Shown here piece by piece: positions 1 to 9,418 of a DNA stretch of 64,000 bases. How positions within the stretch are numbered: the first letter of the stretch is position 1; each line of letters starts with the position of its first letter. The stretch covers positions 401,177 through 465,176 of the forward strand of contig NZ_JVSP01000002.1 of the NCBI RefSeq assembly GCF_001061665.1, given 5' to 3'. The notes below the pieces were generated by a model. The model saw only the letters and a list, made by a program, of their open reading frames with translations, made no database searches and was not told where the DNA came from. Position numbers and translations under genes: made by a program. Source of the stretch: Rothia mucilaginosa (GTDB lineage: Bacteria > Actinomycetota > Actinomycetes > Actinomycetales > Micrococcaceae).

Positions 1-18
1 GCTGTACCTCGGCCGTGC

Positions 19-957
19 CTACTTGCGGTCGCCGGGGAGCACGAACATCTGAACGGTCGGCGGGTTCGGGTTATCCAGAGCGTCCGGAATCAGGTTTCGG
101 GTCACCTTCGCGGAGGTGCGCGACGCCAGCTTGTCCGTAATGCCGGTTGCTACAGCCGTCAGCACGAAGTTCACCGTCACGAAGAGTGCCGCCGCCAGAA
201 TCAGGGTCTGCAGTACGTTGCCGTCACCGGAACCGATGCGGCGCGCCGAGGCGAGCAGCTCCGGGTAGGAGATGATGTAACCCAGGGCGGTATCCTTCAG
301 AATCACCACGAACTGGCTGAGCATCGAGGGCATCATTGCGGTGAACGCCTGCGGAAGCAGGATCCGAATCAGCGTTTGGGTCGGGGTCAGACCAATCGCA
401 AGACCCGCCTCGCCCTGACCGCGAGGAAGCTGCTTCACGCCCGAGCGCAGCAGCTCAGCAATCACCGAACCGTTGTACAGGGTCAGACCAATGACCACGG
501 CGATGAAGGGCAGCTGAGCAGGCGGAAGACCGCTGTACTTGCCCAAGAACAGCCAGAAGAAGATCATCATGATCAGCACGGGCACGGCGCGGAAGAACTC
601 CACGACCACGGTGCCGAACCAGCGGATAACGCGGTACTGGGAGAGTCGAGCAATACCGAAGACCACACCGAACGCAACCGAGGTAACCACCGAAACCGCT
701 GCCGCCGACAGGGTCGAGGCGAGGCCCGGCAGGTAGTAGGAGCTCCAGGCGCGGGCGGTGAACAGATCAGTCCACTTCTCCGGCTCCATCTGGCCCTTCT
801 CACCCATCACGGTCAGCACATACACCGCAAATAGCGCGAAAAGGACTACCGCAGCAATGTTGAAGATGCGGATACGACGCTGCGCAATAGGACCCGGCTC
901 ATCGAAAAGCACCGAAGAAGCGGCGCGGGTGTCATTACTGATAAAAGGGTTTTTCAT
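19..957 (-). CDS. gluD: Glutamate-type ABC transporter permease (GluD-like)
   Basis: A 312-residue inner-membrane permease of the polar amino-acid (HisM-type) family, last gene of a four-gene uptake operon. It has an N-terminal cytoplasmic stretch, a first membrane helix near residues 32-50 and several more helices. The EAA-type coupling loop that contacts the ATPase is visible around residues 180-195 (GQGEAGLAIGLT). The ATG lies in an ATGA overlap with the upstream permease stop, so the two are translationally coupled. The order ATPase, binding protein, permease, permease matches gluABCD of Corynebacterium. Glutamate as substrate is inferred from this order; other polar amino acids are possible. 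Confidence 0.85.
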   Translation of the reverse strand: MKNPFISNDTRAASSVLFDEPGPIAQRRIRIFNIAAVVLFALFAVYVLTVMGEKGQMEPEKWTDLFTARAWSSYYLPGLASTLSAAAVSVVTSVAFGVVFGIARLSQYRVIRWFGTVVVEFFRAVPVLIMMIFFWLFLGKYSGLPPAQLPFIAVVIGLTLYNGSVIAELLRSGVKQLPRGQGEAGLAIGLTPTQTLIRILLPQAFTAMMPSMLSQFVVILKDTALGYIISYPELLASARRIGSGDGNVLQTLILAAALFVTVNFVLTAVATGITDKLASRTSAKVTRNLIPDALDNPNPPTVQMFVLPGDRK

Positions 958-1637
958 CGCTTCACCGCCAGCTTACGGGATGACCAGGTGGTCAACGCAC
1001 CAATGGGAACAACAATGATGACGAAGCCCATCGCAAACATGATGAAGATAGCGAGCACCATGTTCGCGTCGAACTCAATCATGGATTTCATCAGCCCGGA
1101 GGCCTCAGCCACCGACGCGACCGAGGCGACAGTGCTGTTCTTCGTCAACGCAATCAGAGTATTGCCGAGCGGGGTAATGGCACCGCGTAGAGCCTGAGGG
1201 AAAATCACCAGGCGGGCGGTGTCGAAGAAACCCAGACCGATAGCGCGTGCCGCCTCAGCCTGACCCTTCGGCACGGTGTTCACACCCGAACGGATCGCCT
1301 CGCAGATAAACGCTGAATGGTAAATCGACAGGGCAATGACCGCGTACACGAAGAAGTTCGTGTCGAAATCGTGTGAGAAGGAGAGCTGGAACTGCGTCCA
1401 CACACCCAAAATGGCGAAAGTCATCATGATGGTGAGCGGAGTATTACGGACAGTATGCACGTAGGCGGTGCCCACCCATCGCAGGGACGGGACGGGGCTG
1501 ATGCGCATGAGCGCCAGCACGGTACCGAGAACGAACGAGCCAATGGCCGCCCAGAAGGTCAGCTCAATATTGGTCATGAAGGCGCCGACCACATCGTACT
1601 TGGACAGGAGGGTGCCGAGTTGGTCAAAGAATGACAT
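954..1637 (-). CDS. gluC: Glutamate-type ABC transporter permease (GluC-like)
   Basis: A 227-residue permease of the polar amino-acid ABC family with about five membrane helices. The cytoplasmic EAA loop is visible (PKGQAEAARAIGLG, about residues 123-136), the docking site for the ATPase. It would pair with the GluD-like permease to form a heterodimeric channel. A GAGAGG ribosome site lies 7 nt before the ATG. Its stop overlaps the next gene by 4 nt, and the binding-protein gene ends about 20 nt upstream. Family assignment is firm; substrate is inferred from operon layout. Confidence 0.85.
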   Translation of the reverse strand: MSFFDQLGTLLSKYDVVGAFMTNIELTFWAAIGSFVLGTVLALMRISPVPSLRWVGTAYVHTVRNTPLTIMMTFAILGVWTQFQLSFSHDFDTNFFVYAVIALSIYHSAFICEAIRSGVNTVPKGQAEAARAIGLGFFDTARLVIFPQALRGAITPLGNTLIALTKNSTVASVASVAEASGLMKSMIEFDANMVLAIFIMFAMGFVIIVVPIGALTTWSSRKLAVKR

Positions 1638-1657
1638 TCGTGAACCTCTCTAGAGGC

Positions 1658-2488
1658 CTAGGCGCAGGAGGTGCCCAGGTGCGGCGGGTTGGTTTCGGTG
1701 TTGTAGTGGTAGCCTGTGCCTTCGGTGTACTTGGTGATGAGCTTCTCCCAGGTACCGTCGGCAACCATCTCGTTGATGGCGTTGTTCACGGCTTCGCACT
1801 TGTCGGTGCCCTTGGGCAGGCCCACGCCGTAGCGTTCGGTCGTGAAGGGGGAGCCGACCACTTTCAGCTTGCCCTTGTTCGCTTTGGTGGCTGCCAGACC
1901 GGCGAGGGTTATGTCGTCGGTGGTGACGGCGTCCACCACGCCGCCGTTGAGGGCGACCACGCAGTCGGAGTAGCTATTCTGCTTGACCAGGTTCACGTTC
2001 TTGGCGAACTTGTCCTGGACCTTCTTGGCGCTGGTGGAGCCGGTCACGGAGCAGAGGTTCTTGCCGTTGAGGTCGTCGGGGCCGTGAATATCGGTGTTAT
2101 CGGCACGCACGAGCAGGTCCTGGCCCGCGGTGTAGTAGGGGCCGGCGAAGTCCACGGTCTTCTTACGGCTATCAGAGATAGAGTAGGTCGCAAAGATCAT
2201 GTCTACCTGACCGGTATTGAGCATGTTTTCGCGGTTAGCGGCGGGGGATTCGACGAACTCAATCTGCTCTTCGGAGTAGCCGAGCTTACCGGCGACGTAG
2301 CGCGCCACCTCCACGTCGAAACCGGTGTAGGTGTTGCCGTCCTGGTAACCGAGGCCGGGCTGGTCTACTTTGATGCCGATGCGGATCTTGTGGTCGCTTT
2401 CTGCGCTGGAGCATCCGGCGAGGACGCCGGTCAGAGCGAGGGATGCTGCTGCGGCGAGTGCCGCGAGCTTGCGTGAATATTTTTGCAT
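1658..2488 (-). CDS. gluB: Glutamate-binding lipoprotein (GluB-like)
   Basis: A 276-residue extracytoplasmic solute-binding protein of family 3 (amino-acid binders). It has a lipoprotein signal peptide: a basic start, a hydrophobic core, and a lipobox ending LAGC with the acylated Cys at residue 26. The mature part begins with a Ser-rich linker, then the type-3 fold (IRIGIKVDQPGLGYQDG, GFDVEVARYVAG). It delivers substrate to the GluC/GluD permeases. A GAGGG site sits 6 nt before the ATG. Ligand identity is inferred from the gluABCD order. Confidence 0.88.
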   Translation of the reverse strand: MQKYSRKLAALAAAASLALTGVLAGCSSAESDHKIRIGIKVDQPGLGYQDGNTYTGFDVEVARYVAGKLGYSEEQIEFVESPAANRENMLNTGQVDMIFATYSISDSRKKTVDFAGPYYTAGQDLLVRADNTDIHGPDDLNGKNLCSVTGSTSAKKVQDKFAKNVNLVKQNSYSDCVVALNGGVVDAVTTDDITLAGLAATKANKGKLKVVGSPFTTERYGVGLPKGTDKCEAVNNAINEMVADGTWEKLITKYTEGTGYHYNTETNPPHLGTSCA

Positions 2489-2503
2489 GTTGGTCCCTCT
2501 GCT

Positions 2504-3268
2504 TTAGTGGTTGATGATCTTGGAGAGGAAGTCCTTGGCGCGGTCGCTCTTCGGGTTGGTGAAGAACTCGTCCGGGTGCGCCTCTTCGACGATCTCGCCG
2601 TCGGCCAGGAAGACGATGCGGTCTGCTGCCTTGCGGGCAAAACCCATTTCGTGGGTCACCACGATCATGGTCATACCCTCCCTCGCGAGGGAGACCATGG
2701 TGTCGAGCACCTCGTTGACCATTTCGGGGTCGAGCGCGCTGGTGGGTTCGTCGAAGAGCATGACCTTAGGTCTCATGGCGAGTGCGCGGGCGATGGCGAC
2801 GCGCTGCTGCTGACCGCCGGAAAGCTCTGCGGGCATCTTGTGCACCTGGGAATCCACGCCGACCTTTGCGAGTAGCTTCATGGCCTCCGCTTCTGCCTCC
2901 GACTTGGAGATCTTGCGGATTCGGCGGGGTCCAAGGGTTACGTTATCGAGGATGTTCTTGTGCGCGAAGAGGTTGTAGGACTGGAAGACCATGCCGACTT
3001 CCGCGCGGAGCTTGGCGAGGGCTCGGCCTTCTTCGGGTAGTTCTTGTCCGTCAATGGTGATGGATCCGCTGGTGATAGTTTCGAGGCGGTTGATGGTTCG
3101 GCAGAGGGTGGATTTGCCGGATCCGGAGGGGCCGAGGAGGACGACGACCTCACCTTTTCCCACGGAAAGATTGATGTTCTTCAGAACGTGGTTGGTGCCG
3201 TAGTACTTGTTGACGTTGGCGATTTCGATGAGGTTTTTCTGCGCTTCGGGAGCTGCCTGTGCGGACAT
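2504..3268 (-). CDS. gluA: Amino-acid ABC transporter ATP-binding protein (GluA-like)
   Basis: A 254-residue ATPase powering the uptake system. Walker A (GPSGSGKST) lies near residues 46-54, the signature [15 protein letters not shown] follows mid-protein, and Walker B reads [12 protein letters not shown]. It is the first gene of the operon and ends 15 nt before gluB. I placed the start at the ATG giving MSAQ because AAAGGG sits 6 nt upstream; a GTG five codons earlier would put that ribosome site inside the gene. Confidence 0.9.
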   Translation of the reverse strand: MSAQAAPEAQKNLIEIANVNKYYGTNHVLKNINLSVGKGEVVVLLGPSGSGKSTLCRTINRLETITSGSITIDGQELPEEGRALAKLRAEVGMVFQSYNLFAHKNILDNVTLGPRRIRKISKSEAEAEAMKLLAKVGVDSQVHKMPAELSGGQQQRVAIARALAMRPKVMLFDEPTSALDPEMVNEVLDTMVSLAREGMTMIVVTHEMGFARKAADRIVFLADGEIVEEAHPDEFFTNPKSDRAKDFLSKIINH

Positions 3269-3283
3269 GATGAACCCTTTCAC

Positions 3284-3644
3284 GTGAGGTGCGTCTATGA
3301 TGCGGGTTGTCTGTATGCTGAGTTTTCAGCTTACGCCTCATGCGGTTTCCTGTCTGCAAAATATTCACTTTACTGTGTAAGCAATGTGAATTTTTAAGCA
3401 TGAATGCATAGTTATAGTATTTTTGACGTAAAAATATGGGTAAAAAACACCCCATCTTCACACAAGGCTCTGACTAGGGAATATATTCTTCCCTATCTCT
3501 ACTCACTCACGAGGTGTCAAACGCCTTTGGGGAGGTAGTCACGACTTGGTAAAAATTTCGAAAAAAGCGCAGAAAAGTGCCCGATAGGTGAGACAACACC
3601 TATCGGGCATCCTTCAACACCCCAGCAGGAGGGGCTAAAACTGC
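3284..3644. other. Intergenic region between gluA and galE
   Basis: About 360 bases, much more AT-rich than its surroundings, especially 3330-3480. It should hold the promoter of the minus-strand glu operon; several A/T-rich hexamers could serve as -10 boxes but I cannot choose one. Its left end carries the galE-side hairpin listed separately. No coding sequence is convincing here. Confidence 0.5.
3579..3608 (-). terminator. Rho-independent terminator after galE
   Basis: A perfect 12-bp stem (GCCCGATAGGTG with its complement) and a 6-base loop. On the minus strand it is followed by a T-rich tract. It lies 36 bases past the galE stop. Confidence 0.85.
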
Positions 3645-4658
3645 TTAGGCTTCGTAACCGTTGGGGTTATTCTTCTGCCAGTTCCAGTGGTCGCGAACCA
3701 TGGTCTTGATATCACGGGTAGCGCTCCAACCCAGGTCAGCCAGGGCGGAGGAGGGATCGGCGTACGAGACCGCAACGTCACCGGGGCGACGATCCACAAT
3801 CTTGTACGGCAGCTCCTTGCCGCACGCCTCCTCGAAGGCGTGCAGAACCTGCAGAACCGAGTAGCCGTTGCCGGTACCCAGGTTCCAGGTGTGCAGGCCG
3901 CCGTGCTGGGTGATGTAATCCAGCGCCTTCAGGTGGCCGTCGGCCAGGTCGACCACGTGGATGTAGTCGCGCACGCCGGTACCGTCAACGGTCGGGTAGT
4001 CGTTGCCGAAGACGTTCAGGTGGTCGCGGCGACCCACTGCAACCTGGGCGATGAAGGGCACCAGGTTGTTCGGGATGCCCGCCGGGTCCTCGCCGATACG
4101 GCCGGACTCGTGCGCGCCCACCGGGTTGAAGTAGCGCAGCAGAGCAATGTTCCACTTGGAGTCGGATGCGGCCAGGTCGACCAGCATGTCCTCGATGTGC
4201 TCCTTGGTACGGCCGTAGCAGGACTGCGCATCCATGTTCATCTTCTCGATCAGAGGCATGGATTCGGGCTCACCGTACACGGTAGCGGAGGAGGAGAACA
4301 CGATGGAGTGGCAGTCGGCCTCGTCCATGGCGTAGAGCAGGTTCAGGGTGCCGGCCACGTTGGTCTGGTAGTACCACAGCGGCTTCTCGGCGGACTCACC
4401 CACAGCCTTCAGACCCGCGAAGTGAATCACGGCGTCGGGGCGAACCTGCTTGAAGAGGGCCTTCATACCCTCCAGGTCGAGCAGATCAACCTTGTGGAAC
4501 TCGGGAGCGCGGCCGGCCAGCTCGGTGACGCGCTTGAGGGACTCTTCGGAGGAGTTGGAGAGGTTATCCATGACGACGACGTCGTGGCCTGCCTTGAGCA
4601 ATTCAAGTACGGTGTGCGAGCCAATGTAGCCGGCACCGCCGGTAACGAGTACCTTCAT
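3645..4658 (-). CDS. galE: UDP-glucose 4-epimerase
   Basis: A 337-residue NAD-dependent extended short-chain dehydrogenase that interconverts UDP-glucose and UDP-galactose for the Leloir pathway and cell-surface glycans. The NAD-binding TGGAGYIGSH motif spans residues 6-15, the SSS(A)TVYG segment residues 122-129, and the catalytic pair is Tyr148/Lys152 (YGRTK). The start at MKVLVTGG is preferred because AAAGGAC lies 4-6 nt before it; a longer frame adds 15 residues unlike the family. It is a single-gene unit with its own terminator. Confidence 0.95.
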   Translation of the reverse strand: MKVLVTGGAGYIGSHTVLELLKAGHDVVVMDNLSNSSEESLKRVTELAGRAPEFHKVDLLDLEGMKALFKQVRPDAVIHFAGLKAVGESAEKPLWYYQTNVAGTLNLLYAMDEADCHSIVFSSSATVYGEPESMPLIEKMNMDAQSCYGRTKEHIEDMLVDLAASDSKWNIALLRYFNPVGAHESGRIGEDPAGIPNNLVPFIAQVAVGRRDHLNVFGNDYPTVDGTGVRDYIHVVDLADGHLKALDYITQHGGLHTWNLGTGNGYSVLQVLHAFEEACGKELPYKIVDRRPGDVAVSYADPSSALADLGWSATRDIKTMVRDHWNWQKNNPNGYEA

Positions 4659-4958
4659 GATGTCCTTTCGAGCAAAAATTCCGGAGTGAACCGGACGGAG
4701 CATGTGCTGTTGAGCTGTATCTAATGGTACAGGGGTCGAAGCAACAGAATGGTTTTATGCACTGTGCGCTTGTGCACTCCGGTGTGAGCATGTGGGAGGC
4801 ACGTAAAGGGCTACGGACGGTGAAGTTATCGAGGATGGGATGCGAGCCCCGCGCACAACGTAGAAAAGGGGCCGGGATGCTTCACGCATCCCGACCCCAA
4901 AAGATTGCAGGGGCGGCCGGCATTAGCCCAGGCTGGCCCAGACTAGTTCAGGTACAGA
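4659..4958. other. Intergenic region between galE and dapD
   Basis: About 300 bases between two minus-strand genes. It contains the dapD terminator (4868-4898) and should contain the galE promoter; a TAGATA hexamer at 4718-4723 (minus) with a TTGCTT about 15 bases upstream is a weak candidate. No gene is evident. Confidence 0.4.
4868..4898 (-). terminator. Terminator hairpin after dapD
   Basis: A 13-bp stem with one mismatch (GGGGCCGGGATGC against GCATCCCGACCCC) around a 5-base loop. It is followed on the minus strand by a short T run. Confidence 0.75.
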
Positions 4959-5915
4959 CTAGTTCAGGTGCAGTGCCTCGTTCAGCTCCACGGTGTTCTT
5001 CGCACGCGGCAGAACCTCAATCGCGCCGCTCAGCGAATTGCGGCGGAACAGCAGGTTCGACACGCCGGACAGCTCCGCAGCCTTCACCACGCGCGCCTCC
5101 TGACCGGGCAGCAGAACACTCACACGCGAACCGGCGGTCACGTATAGACCAGCCTCAACCACGCAGTCATCACCCAGGGCAATACCGATACCGGACTCCG
5201 CGCCCAGCAGGGAACGCTCACCAATGGATACGCGCTGAGTGCCGCCACCGGAGAGGGTACCCATCGTGGAGGCGCCGCCACCCACATCCGAACCGTCGCC
5301 GACCACAACGCCCTGAGAAATACGGCCCTCAACCATGGAGGTGCCCAGGGTACCGGCGTTGAAGTTCACGAAGCCCTCGTGCATCACGGTCGTTCCGGAG
5401 GCCAGGTGCGCGCCCAGGCGCAGACGGTCGCCGTCGCCAATACGCACGCCGGCGGGAACCACGTAATCCACCAGGCGCGGGAACTTATCAATGTGGCTCA
5501 CGCTCAGGTGGCCCAGCTTGCGCAGGCCAATCGCCAGCTTCTGGAACTCGGCGGCTAGCACCGGGCCGTGGTTGGTCCACGCCACGTTCGCGAGGGTGCC
5601 GAACAGGCCATCCAGGTTCAGCTCGTTGGGGCGAACCAGGGTGTGGGAGAGCAGGTGCAGACGCAGGTACGCGTCGAGTGCATCTTCGGGGGCCTCATCC
5701 AGGTTGATGGAGGCGGTGCGCACCTCGGTGCGAGCATTGCGCGCCGGGTGCTCAGCGGCCAGTTCCTCCAGCTCGTCCGCGATGGACAGGTCTGGGGTCT
5801 GGGTGAGGGAGGGGGCGGGGAACCAGGCATCCAGGACGGTGCCGGCGTGCTCGCCAGAGACAACAACATTGACCAGTGCGACGCCGGAGGCGTAACGGGG
5901 AGTGTTTTCAGACAT
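4959..5915 (-). CDS. dapD: 2,3,4,5-tetrahydropyridine-2,6-dicarboxylate N-succinyltransferase
   Basis: A 318-residue acyltransferase that succinylates tetrahydrodipicolinate in the succinylase branch of diaminopimelate/lysine synthesis. The C-terminal half is a left-handed beta-helix of hexapeptide repeats (for example [20 protein letters not shown]). The length matches the actinobacterial DapD type, which is longer than the enterobacterial form. A much longer open frame on this strand is an artefact of high GC running antisense through dapE; the ATG for MSENT is chosen because a TATAAT box lies 7 nt before it. It is divergent from dapE, which removes the succinyl group later in the same pathway. 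Confidence 0.93.
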   Translation of the reverse strand: MSENTPRYASGVALVNVVVSGEHAGTVLDAWFPAPSLTQTPDLSIADELEELAAEHPARNARTEVRTASINLDEAPEDALDAYLRLHLLSHTLVRPNELNLDGLFGTLANVAWTNHGPVLAAEFQKLAIGLRKLGHLSVSHIDKFPRLVDYVVPAGVRIGDGDRLRLGAHLASGTTVMHEGFVNFNAGTLGTSMVEGRISQGVVVGDGSDVGGGASTMGTLSGGGTQRVSIGERSLLGAESGIGIALGDDCVVEAGLYVTAGSRVSVLLPGQEARVVKAAELSGVSNLLFRRNSLSGAIEVLPRAKNTVELNEALHLN

Positions 5916-5922
5916 GCACACC

Positions 5923-5928
5923 ATTATA
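5923..5928 (-). promoter_or_regulatory. -10 box of leaderless dapD
   Basis: TATAAT on the minus strand, 7 nt before the dapD ATG. The transcript would start at or within a base or two of the start codon. No Shine-Dalgarno sequence and no clear -35 box are visible. Confidence 0.7.
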
Positions 5929-6017
5929 TGGGCTGTAGCACACCGAGCATCAGGATCGTCGGCGTTCGTCTCACGAACAGATGCGCGAGCCCCGGGATGC
6001 GGGGCGCCCCCAGCCTG

Positions 6018-6023
6018 TATCGT
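6018..6023 (+). promoter_or_regulatory. -10 box candidate of dapE
   Basis: TATCGT, 6 nt before the ATG at 6030. A GGAGG at 6024-6028 is too close to that ATG to serve it but would suit a GTG at 6036, so leaderless ATG and SD-led GTG starts both remain possible. Confidence 0.5.
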
Positions 6024-6029
6024 GGAGGG

Positions 6030-7184
6030 ATGACTGTGAATCACCACGCACCCCTGGACCTGAACGTATCCATGCCCGAGCTGACCCGCGCCCTGCTCGA
6101 CTACGAATCGGTATCCGACCACGAGAAGGACCTGGCCGATGCCGTGTACGCGGCGCTCGCGGCCTACCCGCACCTGCATCTGACCCGCGACGGGGACGCC
6201 ATCATCGCCCGCACCGAATTCCCGCCGATGCCCGGTGAAGAGGGGGAACGCACCCGCATTATCCTGGCCGGTCACCTGGACACCGTGCCCCTGCCCACCG
6301 TCGAGGGTTCCCTCGGCACCGTGCCGGCAACCGTCCGCGAGGAAGACGGCGAGTACGTGCTCTACGGACGCGGCGCGACCGACATGAAGGGTGGCGTGGC
6401 CGTCCAGCTGAAGCTTGCCGCCGAGCTGACCGCGCGGGACACCGACTACAACCTGACCTACATCTTCTACGACCACGAGGAGGTCGCGAGCGAGCTCTCC
6501 GGCCTGGCGCGCCTGATCCGCAACCACGGCGAGCTCATCACCGACGCCGACTTCGGCGTACTGCTCGAGCCGACCAACGGCACGATTGAGGGCGGCTGCA
6601 ACGGCACCATGCGTTTCTTCGTGCGCACCCGCGGCCTGGCCGCCCACTCGGGCCGGGCCTGGCGCGGCGAGAACGCAATCCACGCCCTGGCGCCCGCGCT
6701 GGCGGCGCTCGCCTCCTACGAGCCGAAGACCATCGCCGTGGAGGGGCTGGAATACCGCGAGGGCCTGAACGCGGTGCAGATCTCTGGCGGCGTGGCCGGC
6801 AACGTGATTCCCGACGCGGCGGCGATGCACGTGAATTATCGTTTCGCCCCCGATAAGACCCTGGACGAGGCGGTCGCTCACGTTCGCGAGGTGTTCGCCG
6901 GGTACGAGCTGGACTTCGTGGACCTCTCCCCGGCGGCCCGCCCCGGCCTGGACACCCCGCTGGCCGCCTCCCTGATTGAGGCGGTGGGGCAGGAGCCCCA
7001 GCCGAAGTACGGTTGGACGGACGTGGCGCGCCTGAGTGAAATCGGAATCCCGGCCGTGAACTTCGGTCCCGGTGACGCCCTGCTGGCCCATACCGACAAC
7101 GAGCACGTACGCTTCAGCCAGCTGACCCGCTGCCACGCGGACCTGCGCGCCTGGCTACTCAACGACCGCGACGACGAGGACTAG
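6030..7184 (+). CDS. dapE: Succinyl-diaminopimelate desuccinylase
   Basis: A 384-residue M20-family di-zinc amidohydrolase that hydrolyses N-succinyl-LL-diaminopimelate. Visible metal-site segments are GHLDTVP (about residues 80-86), [13 protein letters not shown], the catalytic/ligand pair in YDHEEV, and an ELEP-like LLEPTNG; the last ligand His lies in [10 protein letters not shown] near the C-terminus. It is divergent from dapD, consistent with a shared lysine/peptidoglycan role. The start is either ATG 6030 or GTG 6036, which changes only two residues. Confidence 0.93.
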   Translation: MTVNHHAPLDLNVSMPELTRALLDYESVSDHEKDLADAVYAALAAYPHLHLTRDGDAIIARTEFPPMPGEEGERTRIILAGHLDTVPLPTVEGSLGTVPATVREEDGEYVLYGRGATDMKGGVAVQLKLAAELTARDTDYNLTYIFYDHEEVASELSGLARLIRNHGELITDADFGVLLEPTNGTIEGGCNGTMRFFVRTRGLAAHSGRAWRGENAIHALAPALAALASYEPKTIAVEGLEYREGLNAVQISGGVAGNVIPDAAAMHVNYRFAPDKTLDEAVAHVREVFAGYELDFVDLSPAARPGLDTPLAASLIEAVGQEPQPKYGWTDVARLSEIGIPAVNFGPGDALLAHTDNEHVRFSQLTRCHADLRAWLLNDRDDED

Positions 7185-7227
7185 GAGGCGCTTCCCGGCC
7201 CGGTTGCGTGCCGAACGGCGGCATGGG

Positions 7228-7253
7228 CCCCGTGCGCGAACCCCGTGCGCGAA
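7228..7253. repeat. Two tandem 13-bp repeats
   Basis: CCCCGTGCGCGAA occurs twice in a row in the spacer after dapE. No function is apparent. Confidence 0.6.
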
Positions 7254-7393
7254 CCCGGACCAAAGCCCTCCGCCTGCCGGCCACCGCGTTGTCGCCCCGG
7301 CCGGCCGGCATCTCACAGCGTCATAGAAGGGGAGACAACGCATCTCTCTTCTAAGATGGAGAGTATCCATACACGTTATTCGAGAGGACAGAG

Positions 7394-7777
7394 TTGAACA
7401 TTCTTCTGATTCTGCTCGCCCTGATCCTGCTGGTCATCGCCTCGCTCACGGTGATTGCGCTCGGCGGCCACCGCGCCGTGCCCGGCGCAGCGTTCTTCAA
7501 CGCCGTGGGCCGTGACGGCCTGGGAGTCTTCGACACGGTCGACGACCTGGACGTCATCGCCAAGCCCTTCAGGGCCCCCGCATCGCAGGCCGTGCCCGCC
7601 GAGGGCCCCCGGGCCGTGCAGGAAGAGCCGGAACCCCTTCCTCTGGCCGTGCCGCATACCGGTAACGTTGAGCGGACCCTGAGCGCCCACGACTTCGTGG
7701 ATCACCACGTGGACAAGCCCTCGGGCGCCTCCGCGGTATCCTCCGCCGAGAAGCCGCAGAGCGGGGAGGCCCGATGA
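7394..7777 (+). CDS. Small single-pass membrane protein, unknown function
   Basis: 127 residues with one hydrophobic N-terminal helix (residues 2-24, NILLILLALILLVIASLTVI) and a long hydrophilic Pro/Ala/Glu-rich tail, probably cytoplasmic. The start is a TTG with AGAGGA 5 nt upstream. It overlaps the following mannosyltransferase-like gene by 4 nt (ATGA), so the two are probably coupled and may work together in membrane glycan synthesis (inference). I do not recognise a family. Confidence 0.6.
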   Translation: MNILLILLALILLVIASLTVIALGGHRAVPGAAFFNAVGRDGLGVFDTVDDLDVIAKPFRAPASQAVPAEGPRAVQEEPEPLPLAVPHTGNVERTLSAHDFVDHHVDKPSGASAVSSAEKPQSGEAR

Positions 7778-9141
7778 GCGCACGCGCCGGGCTCACCGAA
7801 TCGAGCGAGCCGGCGGAGCATACCGCATCCCGCGTCGAGCAGAACCGGTCCGAGTCCTTCGACGAGGCCCTGACATGGATGTACACCTCCTCCGCCGAGC
7901 GTCTGCGCCGCGTGGGGGAGCGTCTGCGCGCCCTGCCGGCCTGGCTTTCGGTGCTGCTCATCTACGGGATTTCGCGTGTGTGGGGCTTCGTGGTGTTCGC
8001 CGTGGTCGGCCAGCAGCAGCTGCGCGGCCCCTGGGGTGAGCATCTGAGCTACCTCTCCTTCATCAGCACCTGGGATGCCGGCTGGTACGAGCAGATTGCG
8101 CTCAACGGTTACCCGAGCGAGCTGCCGGTCAATGCGATGGGTGTCGTCCAGCAGAATCAGTGGGCGTTTTACCCCATCTTTCCGCTACTCTCGCAGGGAA
8201 TCAGCCGCCTGACGGGCATCGCCTACTACCCGGTGGCCGCCACCGTCGCGTTGTTGGCCGGTTTCGCGGCGGCCTGGATCATCTACCTGCTCTTTGACGC
8301 CTCGGTGAAGGCGGCCCGCCTCGCGCGTTCCGGATCTGACTCCGCCGATGCTGAGCCCGCCTCCTCGTTGGCCCTGTGGGGCACGGCCCTGGTGTCGTTC
8401 CTGCCGGTGGCTCCCGTGCTTCAGGTGCCTTACGCCGAGTCACTGAACCTGGTGTTCCTGGCCGGTGCGCTACTGTGCCTCGTGAAGGGGCGTTACGGCT
8501 GGCTGGTGCCGGTTGCGGCCCTGGCCTGCCTTTCCCGCCCGGTGGGCGTTCCGCTGGGTGCAGCGGCGGGCCTGTGGTGGTTCGCCTGCTGGGTTCGGTC
8601 GAGTCGCGCTATGGGCATTGGCACGGCGTTTGTGCGCCGTGCGGGGCAGCTGGTGAGCGCCCTGCTGGTGTGCGCGTGCGCGCTGGTGTGGCCCGCGATT
8701 GCGTGGTCGGCTACGGGCCGCGTGGATGCGTACACCGCCACGGAGACGGCCTGGCGAGGCACGCATCTGGCGCCGATTCAGCCGTGGCTGACACAGGGGT
8801 ACCTGTACTTTGGGTATGCGGCCCCGATCCTGCTGGTTCTGCTGATCCTGGGTTTCGTCGCGCTGTGCCTGAGCCCGGTGGCGCGAAGCGTTTTGGCGGC
8901 CCCGCTGAATCTGTGGTGCGTCTGCTACTTCGCCTACCTGATTCTGTTCCTCAACCCGCAGTCGTCGACGTTCCGTCTGCTGCTACCGCTGTTCCCGCTG
9001 GTCGTGGTGGCGGCGGCGCTGAGCCGTTCGCGGGCTTACCGTTGGGCGTTGCTGGTTGGGGGCGCGTGCGCGCAGTGGGGCTGGGTGGGCTGGCTGTGGC
9101 ATTGGAAGCAGCTCCCCGGCGGTGGAGATTATCCGCCGTAA
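7774..9141 (+). CDS. PIG-V-like mannosyltransferase, multi-pass membrane protein
   Basis: 455 residues with a hydrophilic N-terminus (about 65 residues) followed by roughly ten hydrophobic helices. The segment TWDAGWYEQIALNGYP near residues 105-120 matches the W-D-x-x-W-Y signature of PIG-V/GT-C mannosyltransferases, with the acidic residue expected in the first extracellular loop. Bacterial relatives are thought to transfer mannose from polyprenyl-phosphate donors to glycans or proteins; the acceptor cannot be told from sequence. It is coupled to the preceding small membrane protein and followed by a terminator. Confidence 0.7.
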   Translation: MSARAGLTESSEPAEHTASRVEQNRSESFDEALTWMYTSSAERLRRVGERLRALPAWLSVLLIYGISRVWGFVVFAVVGQQQLRGPWGEHLSYLSFISTWDAGWYEQIALNGYPSELPVNAMGVVQQNQWAFYPIFPLLSQGISRLTGIAYYPVAATVALLAGFAAAWIIYLLFDASVKAARLARSGSDSADAEPASSLALWGTALVSFLPVAPVLQVPYAESLNLVFLAGALLCLVKGRYGWLVPVAALACLSRPVGVPLGAAAGLWWFACWVRSSRAMGIGTAFVRRAGQLVSALLVCACALVWPAIAWSATGRVDAYTATETAWRGTHLAPIQPWLTQGYLYFGYAAPILLVLLILGFVALCLSPVARSVLAAPLNLWCVCYFAYLILFLNPQSSTFRLLLPLFPLVVVAAALSRSRAYRWALLVGGACAQWGWVGWLWHWKQLPGGGDYPP

Positions 9142-9148
9142 ACCGCTG
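9115..9148 (+). repeat. Direct repeat copy 1 at the mannosyltransferase stop
   Basis: A 34-bp segment covering the last codons and TAA stop of the gene, repeated with one mismatch at 9246-9279. Confidence 0.8.
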
Positions 9149-9170
9149 ATTCTTTCCAGCGGGTGCTTGG

Positions 9171-9199
9171 GACCGCCGGTGTGCTGCCGGCGGTCTTTT
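9171..9199 (+). terminator. Terminator after the PIG-V-like gene
   Basis: A perfect 9-bp GC-rich stem (GACCGCCGG/CCGGCGGTC), 7-base loop and TTTT tail, 30 bases after the stop. Confidence 0.85.
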
Positions 9200-9245
9200 G
9201 CGTTCGGGAGGCGGGCGTGTCTGCGGTAGGAGCCGCAGCGTTTTA

Positions 9246-9279
9246 CCCGGCGGTGGAGATTATCTGCCGTAAACCGCTG
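9246..9279 (+). repeat. Direct repeat copy 2
   Basis: 33 of 34 bases match 9115-9148, 131 bases downstream. It is a partial duplication of a gene end now lying in noncoding DNA. Confidence 0.8.
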
Positions 9280-9403
9280 TTGTGGCATTCTTAGCCGAGG
9301 GCGCAATACTTTCGGCGGGGCTTTAGCTCGCGCATCCCGCAGGTCCAGAGCTTAAAGACACGTTCGTATGGGCCCTTTTGGTCGGCGGCACCGGCCCGGA
9401 GCT

Positions 9404-9409
9404 GATAAT
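9404..9409 (+). promoter_or_regulatory. -10 box candidate of leaderless tatB
   Basis: GATAAT, 9 nt before the GTG start of tatB. No ribosome site precedes that GTG. Confidence 0.5.
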
Positions 9410-9418
9410 CTATATTCT

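Larger units (their letters stand above)
9142..9418. other. Intergenic region before tatB
   Basis: About 280 bases. It contains the mannosyltransferase terminator, the second copy of the 34-bp repeat and the tatB -10 region. No other gene is seen. Confidence 0.5.

Noticed and set aside
4959-7136. A 725-codon minus-strand frame covering dapD and extending antisense through dapE
   Set aside because: Only the last 318 codons match DapD. The rest is low-complexity translation opposite dapE, and the promoter box sits before the shorter start.
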